A stretch of DNA of 64,000 nucleotides, taken from Citrifermentans bremense R1 (GTDB lineage Bacteria > Desulfobacterota > Desulfuromonadia > Geobacterales > Geobacteraceae). The notes under the pieces were generated by a model. That model had not been told where the DNA came from and did not search any database. It was given only the letters and a program-made list of their open reading frames with translations. Below, piece after piece: positions 1 to 9,537 of the stretch; the first letter of the stretch is position 1; every line of letters begins with the position of its first letter. The stretch spans positions 216,478-280,477 of the forward strand of contig NZ_KE384581.1 in the NCBI RefSeq assembly GCF_000426865.1, in the 5' to 3' direction. Both the position numbers and the translations under genes were made by a program.

Positions 1-728
1 TCGTACTTCTCATGATGGTAGTGGATGATGTTCCGCGCCACCTGGGACAGGTCGGCTTTCTCCGCCACCTCCACCCCCCAGCCGGTGTGCATCTTCATGG
101 TCTCGAACTCGTCCTCGCTCAACTTGTCCGGACCGTTCAGTATGAACTCCGATACTCCGATCTTGCCGCAGTCGTGCAGCCAGCTTCCGTACTTGATCTG
201 CCGCTGCATCTCCTTCGCTATCCCCATCGCCTCGGCGACCAAGAGCGCGTAGACCGCGACACGGTCGCAGTGCCCCTTGGTGCTCGGGTCCTTGAGTTCA
301 ATGGTCTGCGCCAGGGAACGGAGCACCGCCTCGTCCTCGCGCCGTATGTCATGAACGGTGCGGTAGCGCCTCAACCCCTCCTGCACCACCTCGACGATTT
401 CCTCGTCCTTCCACGGTTTCATCAGACAGCGGTAGACCTCGGAACTGTTGATGGCGGCAAGCGCCGTCGGGAGGTCGACGTGGGAAGAGATGAGCACCTT
501 CACCGTGTCCGGCGAGACGTTCCTGAGCTCGCGCAGGAACTCCAGCCCCGACATCCCCGGCATCTGGTTGTCCGACACCACTACCGCTATCTCGTGCTTT
601 TTGAAGAGTTCCAGGGCCTCTTCCGCGTCGCTGGCGGCGAGGGGGTCGATGCCGTGCGACCTCAGCAGGTCGCCCAGCGCCTGGAGTACCAGCTTGTTGT
701 CGTCCACAAAGAGTATCTCTGCCGCCAT
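1..728 (-). CDS. Response regulator with HD-GYP domain (3' end outside window)
   Basis: Two-component response regulator with a c-di-GMP phosphodiesterase-type output, cut by the left edge of the window. The translation begins MAAEILFVDD. The receiver domain covers about residues 3-118, with the acidic pair at Asp9-Asp10, the phospho-acceptor near Asp53 in VVVSDNQMPG and a conserved Lys in the MKPW segment. An HD domain follows from about residue 140, with the metal-binding His-Asp pair in WLHDCGKIG and a later HHEKY at the edge. In this family HHExxD is followed by the GYP loop, which would lie just outside, so the GYP residues themselves are not visible. The ATG at 726-728 has a GGTGAAG-like ribosome site upstream. 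Enzymatic activity is inferred from the family. Confidence 0.93.
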   Translation of the reverse strand, partial: MAAEILFVDDNKLVLQALGDLLRSHGIDPLAASDAEEALELFKKHEIAVVVSDNQMPGMSGLEFLRELRNVSPDTVKVLISSHVDLPTALAAINSSEVYRCLMKPWKDEEIVEVVQEGLRRYRTVHDIRREDEAVLRSLAQTIELKDPSTKGHCDRVAVYALLVAEAMGIAKEMQRQIKYGSWLHDCGKIGVSEFILNGPDKLSEDEFETMKMHTGWGVEVAEKADLSQVARNIIHYHHEKY

Positions 729-806
729 CTTCACCGCCCCCGTCTGCGCCTGACGCTGATGCGGCGCGGAACCGTCTCGGTCCGTTAGCCGCAACCAATT
801 TGTGGC

Positions 807-835
807 ATAGTAGTCTTTCATGAAATTGTTGTCAA
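807..835 (-). promoter_or_regulatory. Sigma-70 type promoter for the HD-GYP regulator
   Basis: On the minus strand TTGACA (835-830), a 17-base spacer and TACTAT (812-807) form a good sigma-70 promoter. The expected transcription start near 800 gives a leader of about 70 bases before the ATG at 728. Confidence 0.6.
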
Positions 836-874
836 TTTTAAACTAATGGGAAGCGGGGACGGGGGAGCCTTGGG

Positions 875-2281
875 CTATTCGGCGCAGCAGGAGAGTTGGT
901 CCAGGTTTCTGCTGAAGGCCTGCGCGCAGAGCCGCAACCCTTCACCCATCGACGGGTAGACGTGGAGGGTGTCGGCCAGTTCGGCGACGGTCATGCGGCA
1001 ACGGATGGCGAGGGCGGCCTCGTTGATGATGTCGGCCCCGCGGTGCAGGCAGAGGTGCACGCCGAGTATCCTTCCGGTCCCTGTCTCGGCGACGATCTTG
1101 ACGGCGCCGGCGAGAGCGCCCGTGACGTGCGCCTTCGCGATGGCGGAGGCGGGGATGGTGTGGCTTTCTACCTCGAACCCGGCCCGGCGCGCTCCCTCTT
1201 CGCTGTAGCCGACGGTTCCGACCTCCGGGTCGGTGAAGATGGCCATGGGGAGGGTCTGGTAGTCGAGGGCGCAGTTGCAGCCGGTCTCCAGCATGTTGTC
1301 CACGGCGGCGATCCCCTCGCGGGCGCCGACGGTGGCGATCTGCATCCGGCCGGTGACGTCGCCTGCGGCCCAGATCCCGGGGGAGGAGGTGCGCATCTGC
1401 TCGTCCACCACGATGAACCCCCTTTGGTCCACCTGCACCCCGGCCTGCTCGAGGCCTAAGCCTTCGGCGGCGGGGGCGGTACCGACGGCCACGAGGAGCT
1501 GCTGCGACTCAAGGCAGGTGCGTTCCCCCCCGACCAGCGCCTCGACCCTCACGCCGTCGCCGTGCCGGCAGGCGCTCAGCACCGAGGCATTCAGGATGAT
1601 GCGCATCCCCTCGGAGGCGAGGACGTCCTGCAAGGCCAGGGCGGGCTCCGCCTCGATCGCGGGAAGCACCCTCTGCCCGTGCTCCAGGACGGTTACCTTT
1701 ACCCCCAGCCTAAGGAACATCTGTCCCAGCTCCAAGGCGATGACGCCGCCGCCGATGATGGTGAGCGATGCGGGGATTTTTTTCAGCATCAGCGCGCTCT
1801 TGCTGGTCAGGAAAGGGGTCTCGTCGAGTCCTGCGATGGGGGGGACGCGGGGGACGCCTCCGGCGGCGATGAGGAACCGGCTCCCGGTGAGGCGCCGCTC
1901 CCCGACCCGGACGGTGTCGGGGGAGGTGAAGACCGCCATCCCCTTGACCAGGGTGAGCCCGGGGACGTTTTTGAGCACGTCCAGGTACTTGGTCGTTCTC
2001 AGCCTTTGCACCACGTTCAGCTTGTGGGAGTCGAGAAGCGGGAAGTCGAGCGCGCCGCTTAGCGCGCCGAGGCCGAGCCGCTCGCCCAGTTGCGCCTCGT
2101 GCCGGAAGAGCGCCGCGTGGATCAGGATCTTGCTGGGGATGCACCCCCAGTTGATGCAGGTCCCGCCGAGGGCGCTTCGCTCGATCATGATGGAGGCTGC
2201 ACCCCGCTCCTGCGCCCTGAGCGCTGCGGCGAAGGCGGTGGAGCCGGAGCCAACGATGATGATTTCGGGTTGCTGGTTCAT
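875..2281 (-). CDS. MerA-like FAD-dependent disulfide oxidoreductase (lacks HMA domain)
   Basis: Flavin disulfide reductase of 468 residues, most like mercuric reductase, which reduces Hg(II) to Hg(0) with NADPH. An FAD-binding GxGxxA motif is at residues 11-16, the redox disulfide in GGTCINWGCIPSK (about 39-51), an NAD(P)H-binding GGGVIALELG near 176-185 and a second FAD motif WAAGDVT near 304. Two C-terminal traits separate MerA from lipoamide dehydrogenases. A Tyr in HVYPSMGEG replaces the catalytic His of the HPT motif, and a vicinal Cys-Cys pair ends the protein (LSCCAE). The N-terminal heavy-metal-associated domain of many MerA proteins is absent, and no merR, merT or merP lies next to it. 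The ATG at 2281 follows a GGGGGT stretch. A non-mercury substrate remains possible. Confidence 0.8.
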   Translation of the reverse strand: MNQQPEIIIVGSGSTAFAAALRAQERGAASIMIERSALGGTCINWGCIPSKILIHAALFRHEAQLGERLGLGALSGALDFPLLDSHKLNVVQRLRTTKYLDVLKNVPGLTLVKGMAVFTSPDTVRVGERRLTGSRFLIAAGGVPRVPPIAGLDETPFLTSKSALMLKKIPASLTIIGGGVIALELGQMFLRLGVKVTVLEHGQRVLPAIEAEPALALQDVLASEGMRIILNASVLSACRHGDGVRVEALVGGERTCLESQQLLVAVGTAPAAEGLGLEQAGVQVDQRGFIVVDEQMRTSSPGIWAAGDVTGRMQIATVGAREGIAAVDNMLETGCNCALDYQTLPMAIFTDPEVGTVGYSEEGARRAGFEVESHTIPASAIAKAHVTGALAGAVKIVAETGTGRILGVHLCLHRGADIINEAALAIRCRMTVAELADTLHVYPSMGEGLRLCAQAFSRNLDQLSCCAE

Positions 2282-2416
2282 CTGAAATTACCCCCACCTC
2301 AGTGTACCTTGAACGCCAGTTTCGGTAAACGGGAAGAATAAAGAGACCTTTGCACCCATGTCGCCGTCGAGCGTAGGTTTAAAGGCGCGTTTTTTGCCAC
2401 TGTCTGTTTCTAGCTT

Positions 2417-2446
2417 CCCCTCCCGCCAGGGGAGGGGGGACTTTTT
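2417..2446 (+). terminator. Strong hairpin with T-tract upstream of the glyQS promoter
   Basis: CCCCTCCC (2417-2424), a five-base loop and GGGAGGGG (2430-2437) form a perfect 8-bp stem, followed by five T residues (2442-2446). It looks like an intrinsic terminator, but no plus-strand gene lies upstream; the only neighbour is the divergent merA-like gene. It may insulate glyQS or end a short unannotated transcript. Confidence 0.5.
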
Positions 2447-2500
2447 CCGCTATTGCGACATCCAACGGCAGGTTTTTGCCCTCTTGACGGGCGATATTCC

Positions 2501-2530
2501 TTGACAGCCGCTTCTCAGGTATTGTAATCT
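2501..2530 (+). promoter_or_regulatory. Promoter of glyQS
   Basis: TTGACA (2501-2506), an 18-base spacer and TAATCT (2525-2530). The transcription start is expected near 2537, about 75 bases before the glyQ start codon. Confidence 0.65.
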
Positions 2531-2614
2531 GGCGAGCCTAACTGTTTGGATACAGTAAACTTTTTTTGCGATGGACGCAGAGTCTGAAATAACGAGTTGA
2601 TCGGAGGCGGCGTG

Positions 2615-3489
<875 letters not shown>

Positions 3490-3490
<1 letters not shown>

Positions 3491-5553
3491 TGGCTAAGGA
3501 CCTGTTTCTGGAGATAGGTTGCGAAGAGATCCCGGCCGGCTTCGTCCCCAAGGCGATGGCCGACATGGAGCTTTTGATCAAGAAAGAGTTCGACAGCGCC
3601 CGCATCGAGTACGGCGAGATCGTGACGCTCGGTACCCCGCGCCGCCTGGTGCTGGCCGTTAAGGGGGTCGCCGAGAGGCAGCCCGACGCGGAGCTGACCG
3701 CGATGGGGCCGGCCAAAAGCCACGCCTACGACGCAGACGGCAACCCCACCAAGGCAGCCCAAGGGTTCGCCCGCGGCCAGGGGATCGACGTCTCGCAGCT
3801 GAAGCTCGTGACCACGGAGAAAGGCGAGTATCTGGCCGCCGTGAAAAGCGAGATCGGCCGCGCAACCGCCGAGCTCCTCCCCGAGCTTTTGCCGCGCCTG
3901 ATCGGGAACATCCCGTTCAAAAAGTCGATGCGCTGGGCCGATTTCGACGTCCGCTTCGCCCGCCCCATCCACTGGATCGTGGCGCTCTTCGACGGCAAGG
4001 TGGTTCCCTTCTCCTTCGGCAACATCGACAGCGGGAGCGCCTCGCGCGGCCACCGCTTCATGGCCAATACCTCTTTCCCGGTGCGCGACCTGGCCCACTA
4101 CTTAGAGGAGTGCGAGCGCCATTTCGTCATCCCCGACCCGAACAAGCGCAAGGGGATCATCCGCGCCGAGATCGAGCGGGTGGCCAAGCAGGCCAAGGGT
4201 AACGTCCTTCCCGACGAGGCTCTCCTGGAGCAGGTGAGCTACCTGGTCGAGTACCCGAGCGCGGTGCACGGCACCTTCTCCCCCGACTTCCTGGTGGTGC
4301 CGCGCGAGGTGCTGATCACCTCCATGCGCGAGCACCAGCGCTACTTCTCGCTGGTGGACGACGAGGGGAAACTCCTCCCCGGCTTCATCACCATCAACAA
4401 CACCATCACCGAGGACCCGCAGGTGGTGGTCAAGGGGAACGAGAGGGTGCTCCGCGCCCGCCTCTCCGACGCCCGCTTCTTCTTCGACGAGGACCACAAG
4501 GTGAGGCTGGAAGCCCGCGTCGAGTCCCTTAAGAGCGTGGTGTACCAGGCGAAGCTCGGCACCTCCTACGAGAAGATGGAGCGCTTCCGCGAGCTCGCGA
4601 AGGGGCTTGCCGAACGGCTCAACCCTGCAGTGACTAAGCAGGTCGAGCGCGCGGCTACGCTTTGCAAGGCGGATCTCGTCTCCGGCATGGTGGGGGAATT
4701 CCCCGAGGTGCAGGGGATCATGGGGCGCGAGTATGCGCTCCACGACGGCGAGGAGAAGGCAGTGGCTAACGCAATAGCCGAGCACTACCTCCCGACCCAG
4801 GCAGGGGGCGAGCTTCCCGCCTCCGACATCGGCGCCTTCGTCTCCTTGGCCGACAAGATGGACACCATCTGCGGCTGCTTCTCGGTCGGGCTCATCCCCA
4901 CCGGTTCCGCGGACCCCTACGCGCTCAGGCGTTCGGCGCTCGGCATCATCAACATCATCCTGGACAAGGGTTACCGCGAGCCGCTCTCCGACTTCGTCAA
5001 GGCGTCGCTCGATCTCCTCTCCGCCAAGGCGACCCGGCCGCTTGCCGAGGTGCAAAAGGACGTCCTCGACTTCTTCCGCGGGCGCTTCGTGAACCTGATG
5101 GCGGACCGCTTCCCCTCCGACGCGGTGGAGGCGGTGGTCTCGGTCTCCTTCGACGACCTGGTCGAGGCTGCCGCGAAGATCGAGGCGCTGGCAGGCTTCC
5201 GTAACCGCGACGATTTCGGCCCTCTGGCCGTCGCCTTCAAGAGGGTCTGCAACATCGTCAAGGAAGGGGTGGATACCCCGGTTTCGGCCGAACTCTTCCA
5301 GGACGCCGCCGAAGGCGAACTGCACCAGGCGCTGACGCAGGTCTCCGGCAAAGTGGCAGCCGCGCTCAAAGAGGCCGACTACCTGGCGGCCCTGACCGAG
5401 ATCGCGACGCTGAAGCCCGCCGTCGACCTCTTCTTCGAGAAGGTCATGGTCATGGCCGAGGACGAACGGGTGCGCCAGAATCGCCTGGCGCTTCTCACCG
5501 GCATTGCGAGGCTCTTCGGAAGCCTGGCCGACTTCTCGAGGTTGTCGCCCTGA
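3490..5553 (+). CDS. glyS: Glycyl-tRNA synthetase beta subunit
   Basis: Beta subunit (687 residues) of glycyl-tRNA synthetase, which supplies tRNA-binding functions to the GlyQ catalytic subunit. It begins MAKDLFLEIGCEEIPAGF, the family hallmark, and contains KSMRWADFDVRFARPIHWI and the HD-like segment around LADKMDTICGCFSVG. Its C-terminal helical region resembles the arginyl-tRNA synthetase anticodon-binding domain. The start ATG overlaps the glyQ TAA by one base. Confidence 0.97.
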
Positions 5554-5635
5554 TGAAGAGGCTGCGGCAAAAGCAGATGAACGGGAACTTTAAGACCACA
5601 TCCGCAGCAAAGAGGACGAAAAATAACGCTCACGT

Positions 5636-5676
5636 AAACAGCCGTACGCGCCTGGAACCCAGGCCGGCGGCTGTTT
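5636..5676. terminator. Inverted-repeat hairpin after glyS
   Basis: AAACAGCCG (5636-5644) pairs with CGGCTGTTT (5668-5676), and an inner CCTGG/CCAGG stem has a three-base loop. The stem starts with AAA and ends with TTT, so it could terminate in either direction, but no long T-tract follows on the plus strand. Confidence 0.5.
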
Positions 5677-5703
5677 GCCTTTCAAAAAAATAATTTGTAT
5701 ACT
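5674..5703 (+). promoter_or_regulatory. Possible ppdK promoter
   Basis: An extended -10 TGTATACT (TATACT at 5698-5703) stands 18 bases after a weak -35 TTTGCC (5674-5679). The -35 overlaps the 3' arm of the preceding hairpin. The ribosome site GAGGAGGG precedes the ppdK ATG at 5745. Confidence 0.4.
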
Positions 5704-5744
5704 CTAAGCTCGAAACTTATTAAAAACATCTGAGGAGGGTTTCA

Positions 5745-8489
5745 ATGGGAACGAAGTACGTGTACTTTTTCGGCGCCGGCAAGGCGGACGGCAACGCCAA
5801 GATGAAGGAGCTTTTGGGCGGTAAGGGGGCGAACCTCGCCGAGATGACCAGCATCGGCCTCCCGGTCCCCGCCGGCTTCACCATCAGCACCGAAGTCTGC
5901 ACCGAGTACTACAAGAACGACCGCAACTACCCTTCCTCCTTGGCGGCCGAGGTGGAAAAGAACCTGGCCCAGGTCGAGGCGCTCATGGGGAAGAAATTCG
6001 GCGATGCCAAAAACCCGCTCCTGGTCTCGGTCCGCTCCGGCGCCCGCGCCTCTATGCCCGGCATGATGGACACCATACTGAACCTGGGTCTTAACGACAC
6101 CACGGTTCAGGGGATCATCGCGCAGTCCGGCGACGAGCGCTTCGCCTACGACGCCTACCGCCGCTTCGTGCAGATGTACTCCGACGTGGTGATGGGGATG
6201 CCCAAGGACGAGATGGAGCACCTCCTGGAGCAGAAGAAGGACGCTCGCGGCGTGCACCTCGACACCGACCTCAAGGCATCCGACTGGAAGGAGCTCGTGG
6301 GCGAGTTCAAGGCGAAGATCAAGGCGACCCTGGGGGTCGAGTTCCCCGAGGACCCGAAAGAGCAGCTTTGGGGCGCCATCGGCGCCGTGTTCGGCTCCTG
6401 GATGAACCAGCGTGCCATCACCTACAGAAAGCTCAACAGCATTCCCGCCGACTGGGGCACCGCCGTCAACGTGCAGTCCATGGTGTTCGGCAACATGGGT
6501 AACGACTGCGCCACCGGCGTCGCCTTCACCCGCGACCCCTCTACCGGCGAGAACTACTTCTACGGCGAGTACCTGGTGAACGCCCAGGGCGAGGACGTCG
6601 TCGCCGGCATCCGCACCCCGCAGCCGATCAACAGGGCCAAGTACAAGCCGGGCGACCTCCCCAGCATGGAGGAGGTGCTTCCGGACTGCTACCAGCAGCT
6701 GGCCGAGATCCGCGACATCCTGGAGCGCCACTACCAGGACATGCAGGACATCGAGTTCACCATCGAGAAGGGAATCCTCTACATGCTGCAGTGCAGAAGC
6801 GGCAAGAGGACGGCCAAGGCGGCCATCAAGATCGCGGTGGACATGGTGGCTGAGAAGCTCATCGACGAGAAGACCGCGGTGCTGCGCGTAGCTCCCAACC
6901 AGCTGGACCAGCTCTTGCACCCCTCCCTCGACCCGAAGGCCGACAAGAAGGTGATCGCCAAGGGGCTTCCGGCTTCGCCTGGGGCCGCTTCCGGCGAAGT
7001 GGTCTTCACCGCCGACGAGGCAGAGACGCTGGCGAAGCTCGGGCACAAGGTGATCCTGGTCCGCGTCGAGACCTCCCCCGAGGACATCCACGGCATGCAC
7101 GCGGCGCAGGGTATCCTGACCGCCCGCGGCGGCATGACCTCCCACGCGGCGGTCGTCGCCCGCGGCATGGGGAAATGCTGCGTGGCCGGCTGCGGCGACA
7201 TCAAGGTCGACTACAACCAGGCGCAGTTCGTGGCCAAGGACGGGAGCGTGATCAAGAAGGGGGACGTCGTCACTCTCGACGGCTCCACCGGCGAGGTGAT
7301 GAAGGGCGCGGTCGCGACCGTCGCCGCAGGGGTCGGCGGCGACTTCGGCACCCTGATGGGGTGGGTAGACAAGTTCCGCAGGATGAAGGTCCGCGCCAAC
7401 GCCGACACCCCGCACGACGCGAAGACCGCCCGCGACTTCGGCGCCGAGGGGATCGGCCTTTGCCGCACCGAGCACATGTTCTTCGAAGCGGACCGCATCG
7501 CGGCGGTGCGCGAGATGATCCTCTCCGCGGACCTGGAAGGCAGGAAGAAGGCGCTCGCCAAGATCCTCCCGATGCAAAAGGGTGACTTCAAGGGGCTCTT
7601 CCGCGAGATGAAGGGGCTTCCGGTCACCATCCGCCTCCTCGACCCGCCGCTGCACGAGTTCCTCCCCCAGGAGGAGAAAGACATCGAGGCGCTCTCCGCC
7701 ACCATGGGGGTCTCGGTGCAGACCCTGAAGCACAAGGTGGAGTTCCTGCACGAGTTCAACCCGATGCTCGGGCACCGCGGCTGCCGCCTCGGCATCACCT
7801 TCCCGGAGATCTACGACATGCAGGTGCAGGCCATCATGGAGGCCGCCTGCGAGCTGGTGAAGGAAGAGGGGTTCGACATCGTCCCCGAGATCATGATCCC
7901 GCTGGTGGCAACGACCAAGGAGCTCGCCGTTATGCGCGCCAACGCGGTCACCGTCTGCGAGGAGGTGATCAAGCGTTACGCCGTGAAGGTCGAGTACCTG
8001 ATCGGGACCATGATCGAGCTTCCCCGCGCGGCCATCACCGCCGACGCCATCGCAGCCGAGGCCGACTTCTTCTCCTTCGGCACCAACGACCTGACCCAGA
8101 CCACCTTCGGCCTCTCCCGCGACGACGCCGGGAAGTTCCTCCCCTTCTACGTGGAGAACGGCCTCCTCGAGGACGACCCGTTCGTCACCCTGGACCAGCA
8201 GGGGGTAGGCGAGCTGGTGCGCATGGGTTGCCAGAAGGGGCGCCAGACCCGTCCCGGGATCAAGCTCGGCATCTGCGGCGAGCACGGCGGCGATCCGGCC
8301 TCGGTCATCTTCTGCGACTCGGTCGGGCTCGACTACGTCTCCTGCTCCCCCTTCCGGGTACCCATCGCGCGCCTGTCCGCCGCCCACGCCACGCTGAACG
8401 CCGAGGCGAAGGCCGCCTCCGCTGCCAAGGGATGCGGCTGCGGGGGAAAGGGGAGTGACGCCTCGCAGCAGCCCGCGGCGACCGCCTGA
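5745..8489 (+). CDS. ppdK: Pyruvate, phosphate dikinase
   Basis: Interconverts pyruvate, ATP and phosphate with phosphoenolpyruvate, AMP and pyrophosphate, linking acetate-derived carbon to gluconeogenesis. The N-terminal nucleotide-binding domain starts KYVYFFGAGKADG with GGKGANLAEM. The swivelling phosphohistidine domain carries GGMTSHAAVVARGMGK (His near residue 468). The C-terminal PEP/pyruvate barrel ends with GICGEHGGDP, containing the catalytic Cys. At 914 residues it is slightly longer than usual, because the tail after residue 885 is Ala-rich with a CGCGGKG cluster. That tail could be a metal-binding or disordered extension. Confidence 0.97.
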   Translation: MGTKYVYFFGAGKADGNAKMKELLGGKGANLAEMTSIGLPVPAGFTISTEVCTEYYKNDRNYPSSLAAEVEKNLAQVEALMGKKFGDAKNPLLVSVRSGARASMPGMMDTILNLGLNDTTVQGIIAQSGDERFAYDAYRRFVQMYSDVVMGMPKDEMEHLLEQKKDARGVHLDTDLKASDWKELVGEFKAKIKATLGVEFPEDPKEQLWGAIGAVFGSWMNQRAITYRKLNSIPADWGTAVNVQSMVFGNMGNDCATGVAFTRDPSTGENYFYGEYLVNAQGEDVVAGIRTPQPINRAKYKPGDLPSMEEVLPDCYQQLAEIRDILERHYQDMQDIEFTIEKGILYMLQCRSGKRTAKAAIKIAVDMVAEKLIDEKTAVLRVAPNQLDQLLHPSLDPKADKKVIAKGLPASPGAASGEVVFTADEAETLAKLGHKVILVRVETSPEDIHGMHAAQGILTARGGMTSHAAVVARGMGKCCVAGCGDIKVDYNQAQFVAKDGSVIKKGDVVTLDGSTGEVMKGAVATVAAGVGGDFGTLMGWVDKFRRMKVRANADTPHDAKTARDFGAEGIGLCRTEHMFFEADRIAAVREMILSADLEGRKKALAKILPMQKGDFKGLFREMKGLPVTIRLLDPPLHEFLPQEEKDIEALSATMGVSVQTLKHKVEFLHEFNPMLGHRGCRLGITFPEIYDMQVQAIMEAACELVKEEGFDIVPEIMIPLVATTKELAVMRANAVTVCEEVIKRYAVKVEYLIGTMIELPRAAITADAIAAEADFFSFGTNDLTQTTFGLSRDDAGKFLPFYVENGLLEDDPFVTLDQQGVGELVRMGCQKGRQTRPGIKLGICGEHGGDPASVIFCDSVGLDYVSCSPFRVPIARLSAAHATLNAEAKAASAAKGCGCGGKGSDASQQPAATA

Positions 8490-8536
8490 TTCCGGCAGAC
8501 GGCACCCGGCAAAGGCGCCGCCTGCAGCCGGCAGGC

Positions 8537-8565
8537 TTGACACTTTTTCCGTAAACGTGTAATAG
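8537..8565 (+). promoter_or_regulatory. Promoter of the cold-shock gene
   Basis: TTGACA (8537-8542), 17 bases and TAATAG (8560-8565). It predicts a leader of about 85 bases before the csp ATG at 8657. Confidence 0.6.
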
Positions 8566-8598
8566 GGCAAGCAGCAGATGCGTCGAAGACGCACAAAG

Positions 8599-8623
8599 GG
8601 GGGGGCGGTTGAGCCGCCCCCCC
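8599..8623 (+). promoter_or_regulatory. GC-rich hairpin in the cold-shock gene leader
   Basis: GGGGGGGCGG (8599-8608), loop TTGAG and CCGCCCCCCC (8614-8623) make a perfect 10-bp stem of extreme GC content. It has no T-tract, so it is not a typical terminator. It lies between the csp promoter and its ribosome site and could regulate mRNA stability or translation. Confidence 0.5.
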
Positions 8624-8656
8624 ATCCAACAACAAGCAGCAAAGGGAGAAAAAGTA

Positions 8657-8857
8657 ATGGCAAACGGTGTGGTGAAATGGTTCAACGACGCTAAGGGATT
8701 CGGCTTCATCGAGCAGGATAACGGGGTGGACGTGTTCGTGCACTTCTCGTCGATCCAGGGAGACGGTTTCAAATCCCTCGCCGAAGGGGACTCGGTCAGC
8801 TTCGACATCGTGCAGGGCGCCAAAGGGCCGCAGGCGGCCAACGTGGTAAAGAACTAG
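8657..8857 (+). CDS. Cold-shock domain protein (CspA family)
   Basis: Single-stranded nucleic-acid-binding protein of 66 residues that forms one OB-fold cold-shock domain. It starts [18 protein letters not shown] and contains both RNA-binding motifs, KGFGFI (RNP1) and VFVHFSSI (RNP2). An upstream in-frame start at 8609 would add 16 residues but overlaps the leader hairpin. The ATG at 8657 has the ribosome site GGGAG (8644-8648) and matches the family N-terminus. An intrinsic terminator follows at 8881. Confidence 0.96.
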   Translation: MANGVVKWFNDAKGFGFIEQDNGVDVFVHFSSIQGDGFKSLAEGDSVSFDIVQGAKGPQAANVVKN

Positions 8858-8880
8858 CTAAGCCTATCCACCATCATTGG

Positions 8881-8905
8881 GCCCCGGATTTCCGGGGCTC
8901 TTTTT
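8881..8905 (+). terminator. Intrinsic terminator after the cold-shock gene
   Basis: GCCCCGG (8881-8887), loop ATTT and CCGGGGC (8892-8898), followed by TCTTTTT. Confidence 0.85.
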
Positions 8906-8950
8906 GTTTTCCCCGCAGCACTGCCGCCGCGGGGCGCGGAGTACCTCCAG

Positions 8951-9400
8951 ATGCGCATCGACGAAAAGAGCGAATCACGCAGCGTCGCCAAGAAAGGGAA
9001 GGGGACCCCGGCCAAAAGCGTCGCCGGTTCCTCCGGGCAGCTCTTCGCCGGGCGGCTCACGGCCATCGCCAAGAGCGGCACCGAGTACGAAGGGGAACTA
9101 AAGCGTCTGAAGGAGGAGATCGACAAGGCGGGCGAGGTTCTGGAGCAGGAGCCGACCATCGCCAACTTCAAGGTGTTCCGCGAGCTGATCGGCACCATGG
9201 CTCGCAAGGTCACGGCCGAAGCCTACCGGGTGGAACTTTTGAGCGGCGGCGTGACCGGGCGCGCCCACGAGGTGATCTCGGTCATCGACAAGGAGGCGGA
9301 CCTCCTCTACCACCTGGTGATGCGCGAGCAAAAAGACCACATCCGCATCGTCTCCCAGATCATCAAGATCAAGGGGCTGGTGGTCGACTTCCTCCTGTAA
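8951..9400 (+). CDS. YaaR/DUF327 family protein
   Basis: A 149-residue cytoplasmic protein of the YaaR (DUF327) family, with no signal peptide or membrane segment. The N-terminal 35 residues are basic and low complexity. From about residue 40 a helical domain contains EGELKRLKEEIDKAGEVL, NFKVFRELIGTMARKV and a C-terminal IVSQIIKIKGLVVDFLL typical of the family. The molecular function is not established; related genes occur near replication and repair or motility genes. It stands alone between the csp terminator and the binding-protein cluster. Confidence 0.8.
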   Translation: MRIDEKSESRSVAKKGKGTPAKSVAGSSGQLFAGRLTAIAKSGTEYEGELKRLKEEIDKAGEVLEQEPTIANFKVFRELIGTMARKVTAEAYRVELLSGGVTGRAHEVISVIDKEADLLYHLVMREQKDHIRIVSQIIKIKGLVVDFLL

Positions 9401-9406
9401 AGGGGA

Positions 9407-9426
9407 TTTTCGTAAATTAACGAAAA
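9407..9426. promoter_or_regulatory. Inverted repeat after the YaaR gene
   Basis: TTTTCGT (9407-9413), N6, ACGAAAA (9420-9426) form a perfect 7-bp dyad 7 bases after the YaaR stop codon. It has no GC-rich stem and no T-tract, so an operator for the downstream binding-protein cluster is as likely as a terminator. Confidence 0.4.
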
Positions 9427-9537
9427 CCCACAAGTTAATGAGGGATGCGGCCGATGTTGTAAAGGTTGCCCCTCTCAAATCCGTTCCCGGGACCAGCCCT
9501 GTTTTTTTGACCGTCAGACAGTCGAAAGGAGCGCATC

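Noticed and set aside
8599..8623. Reading the GC-rich hairpin as the ppdK terminator.
   Set aside because: It lacks a T-tract and lies downstream of the predicted csp promoter.
5742..8663. A 973-codon open frame antisense to ppdK.
   Set aside because: It is a high-GC shadow: its composition is Val/Leu/Asp/Gly/His-rich without recognisable domains, and the plus strand has a complete pyruvate phosphate dikinase.
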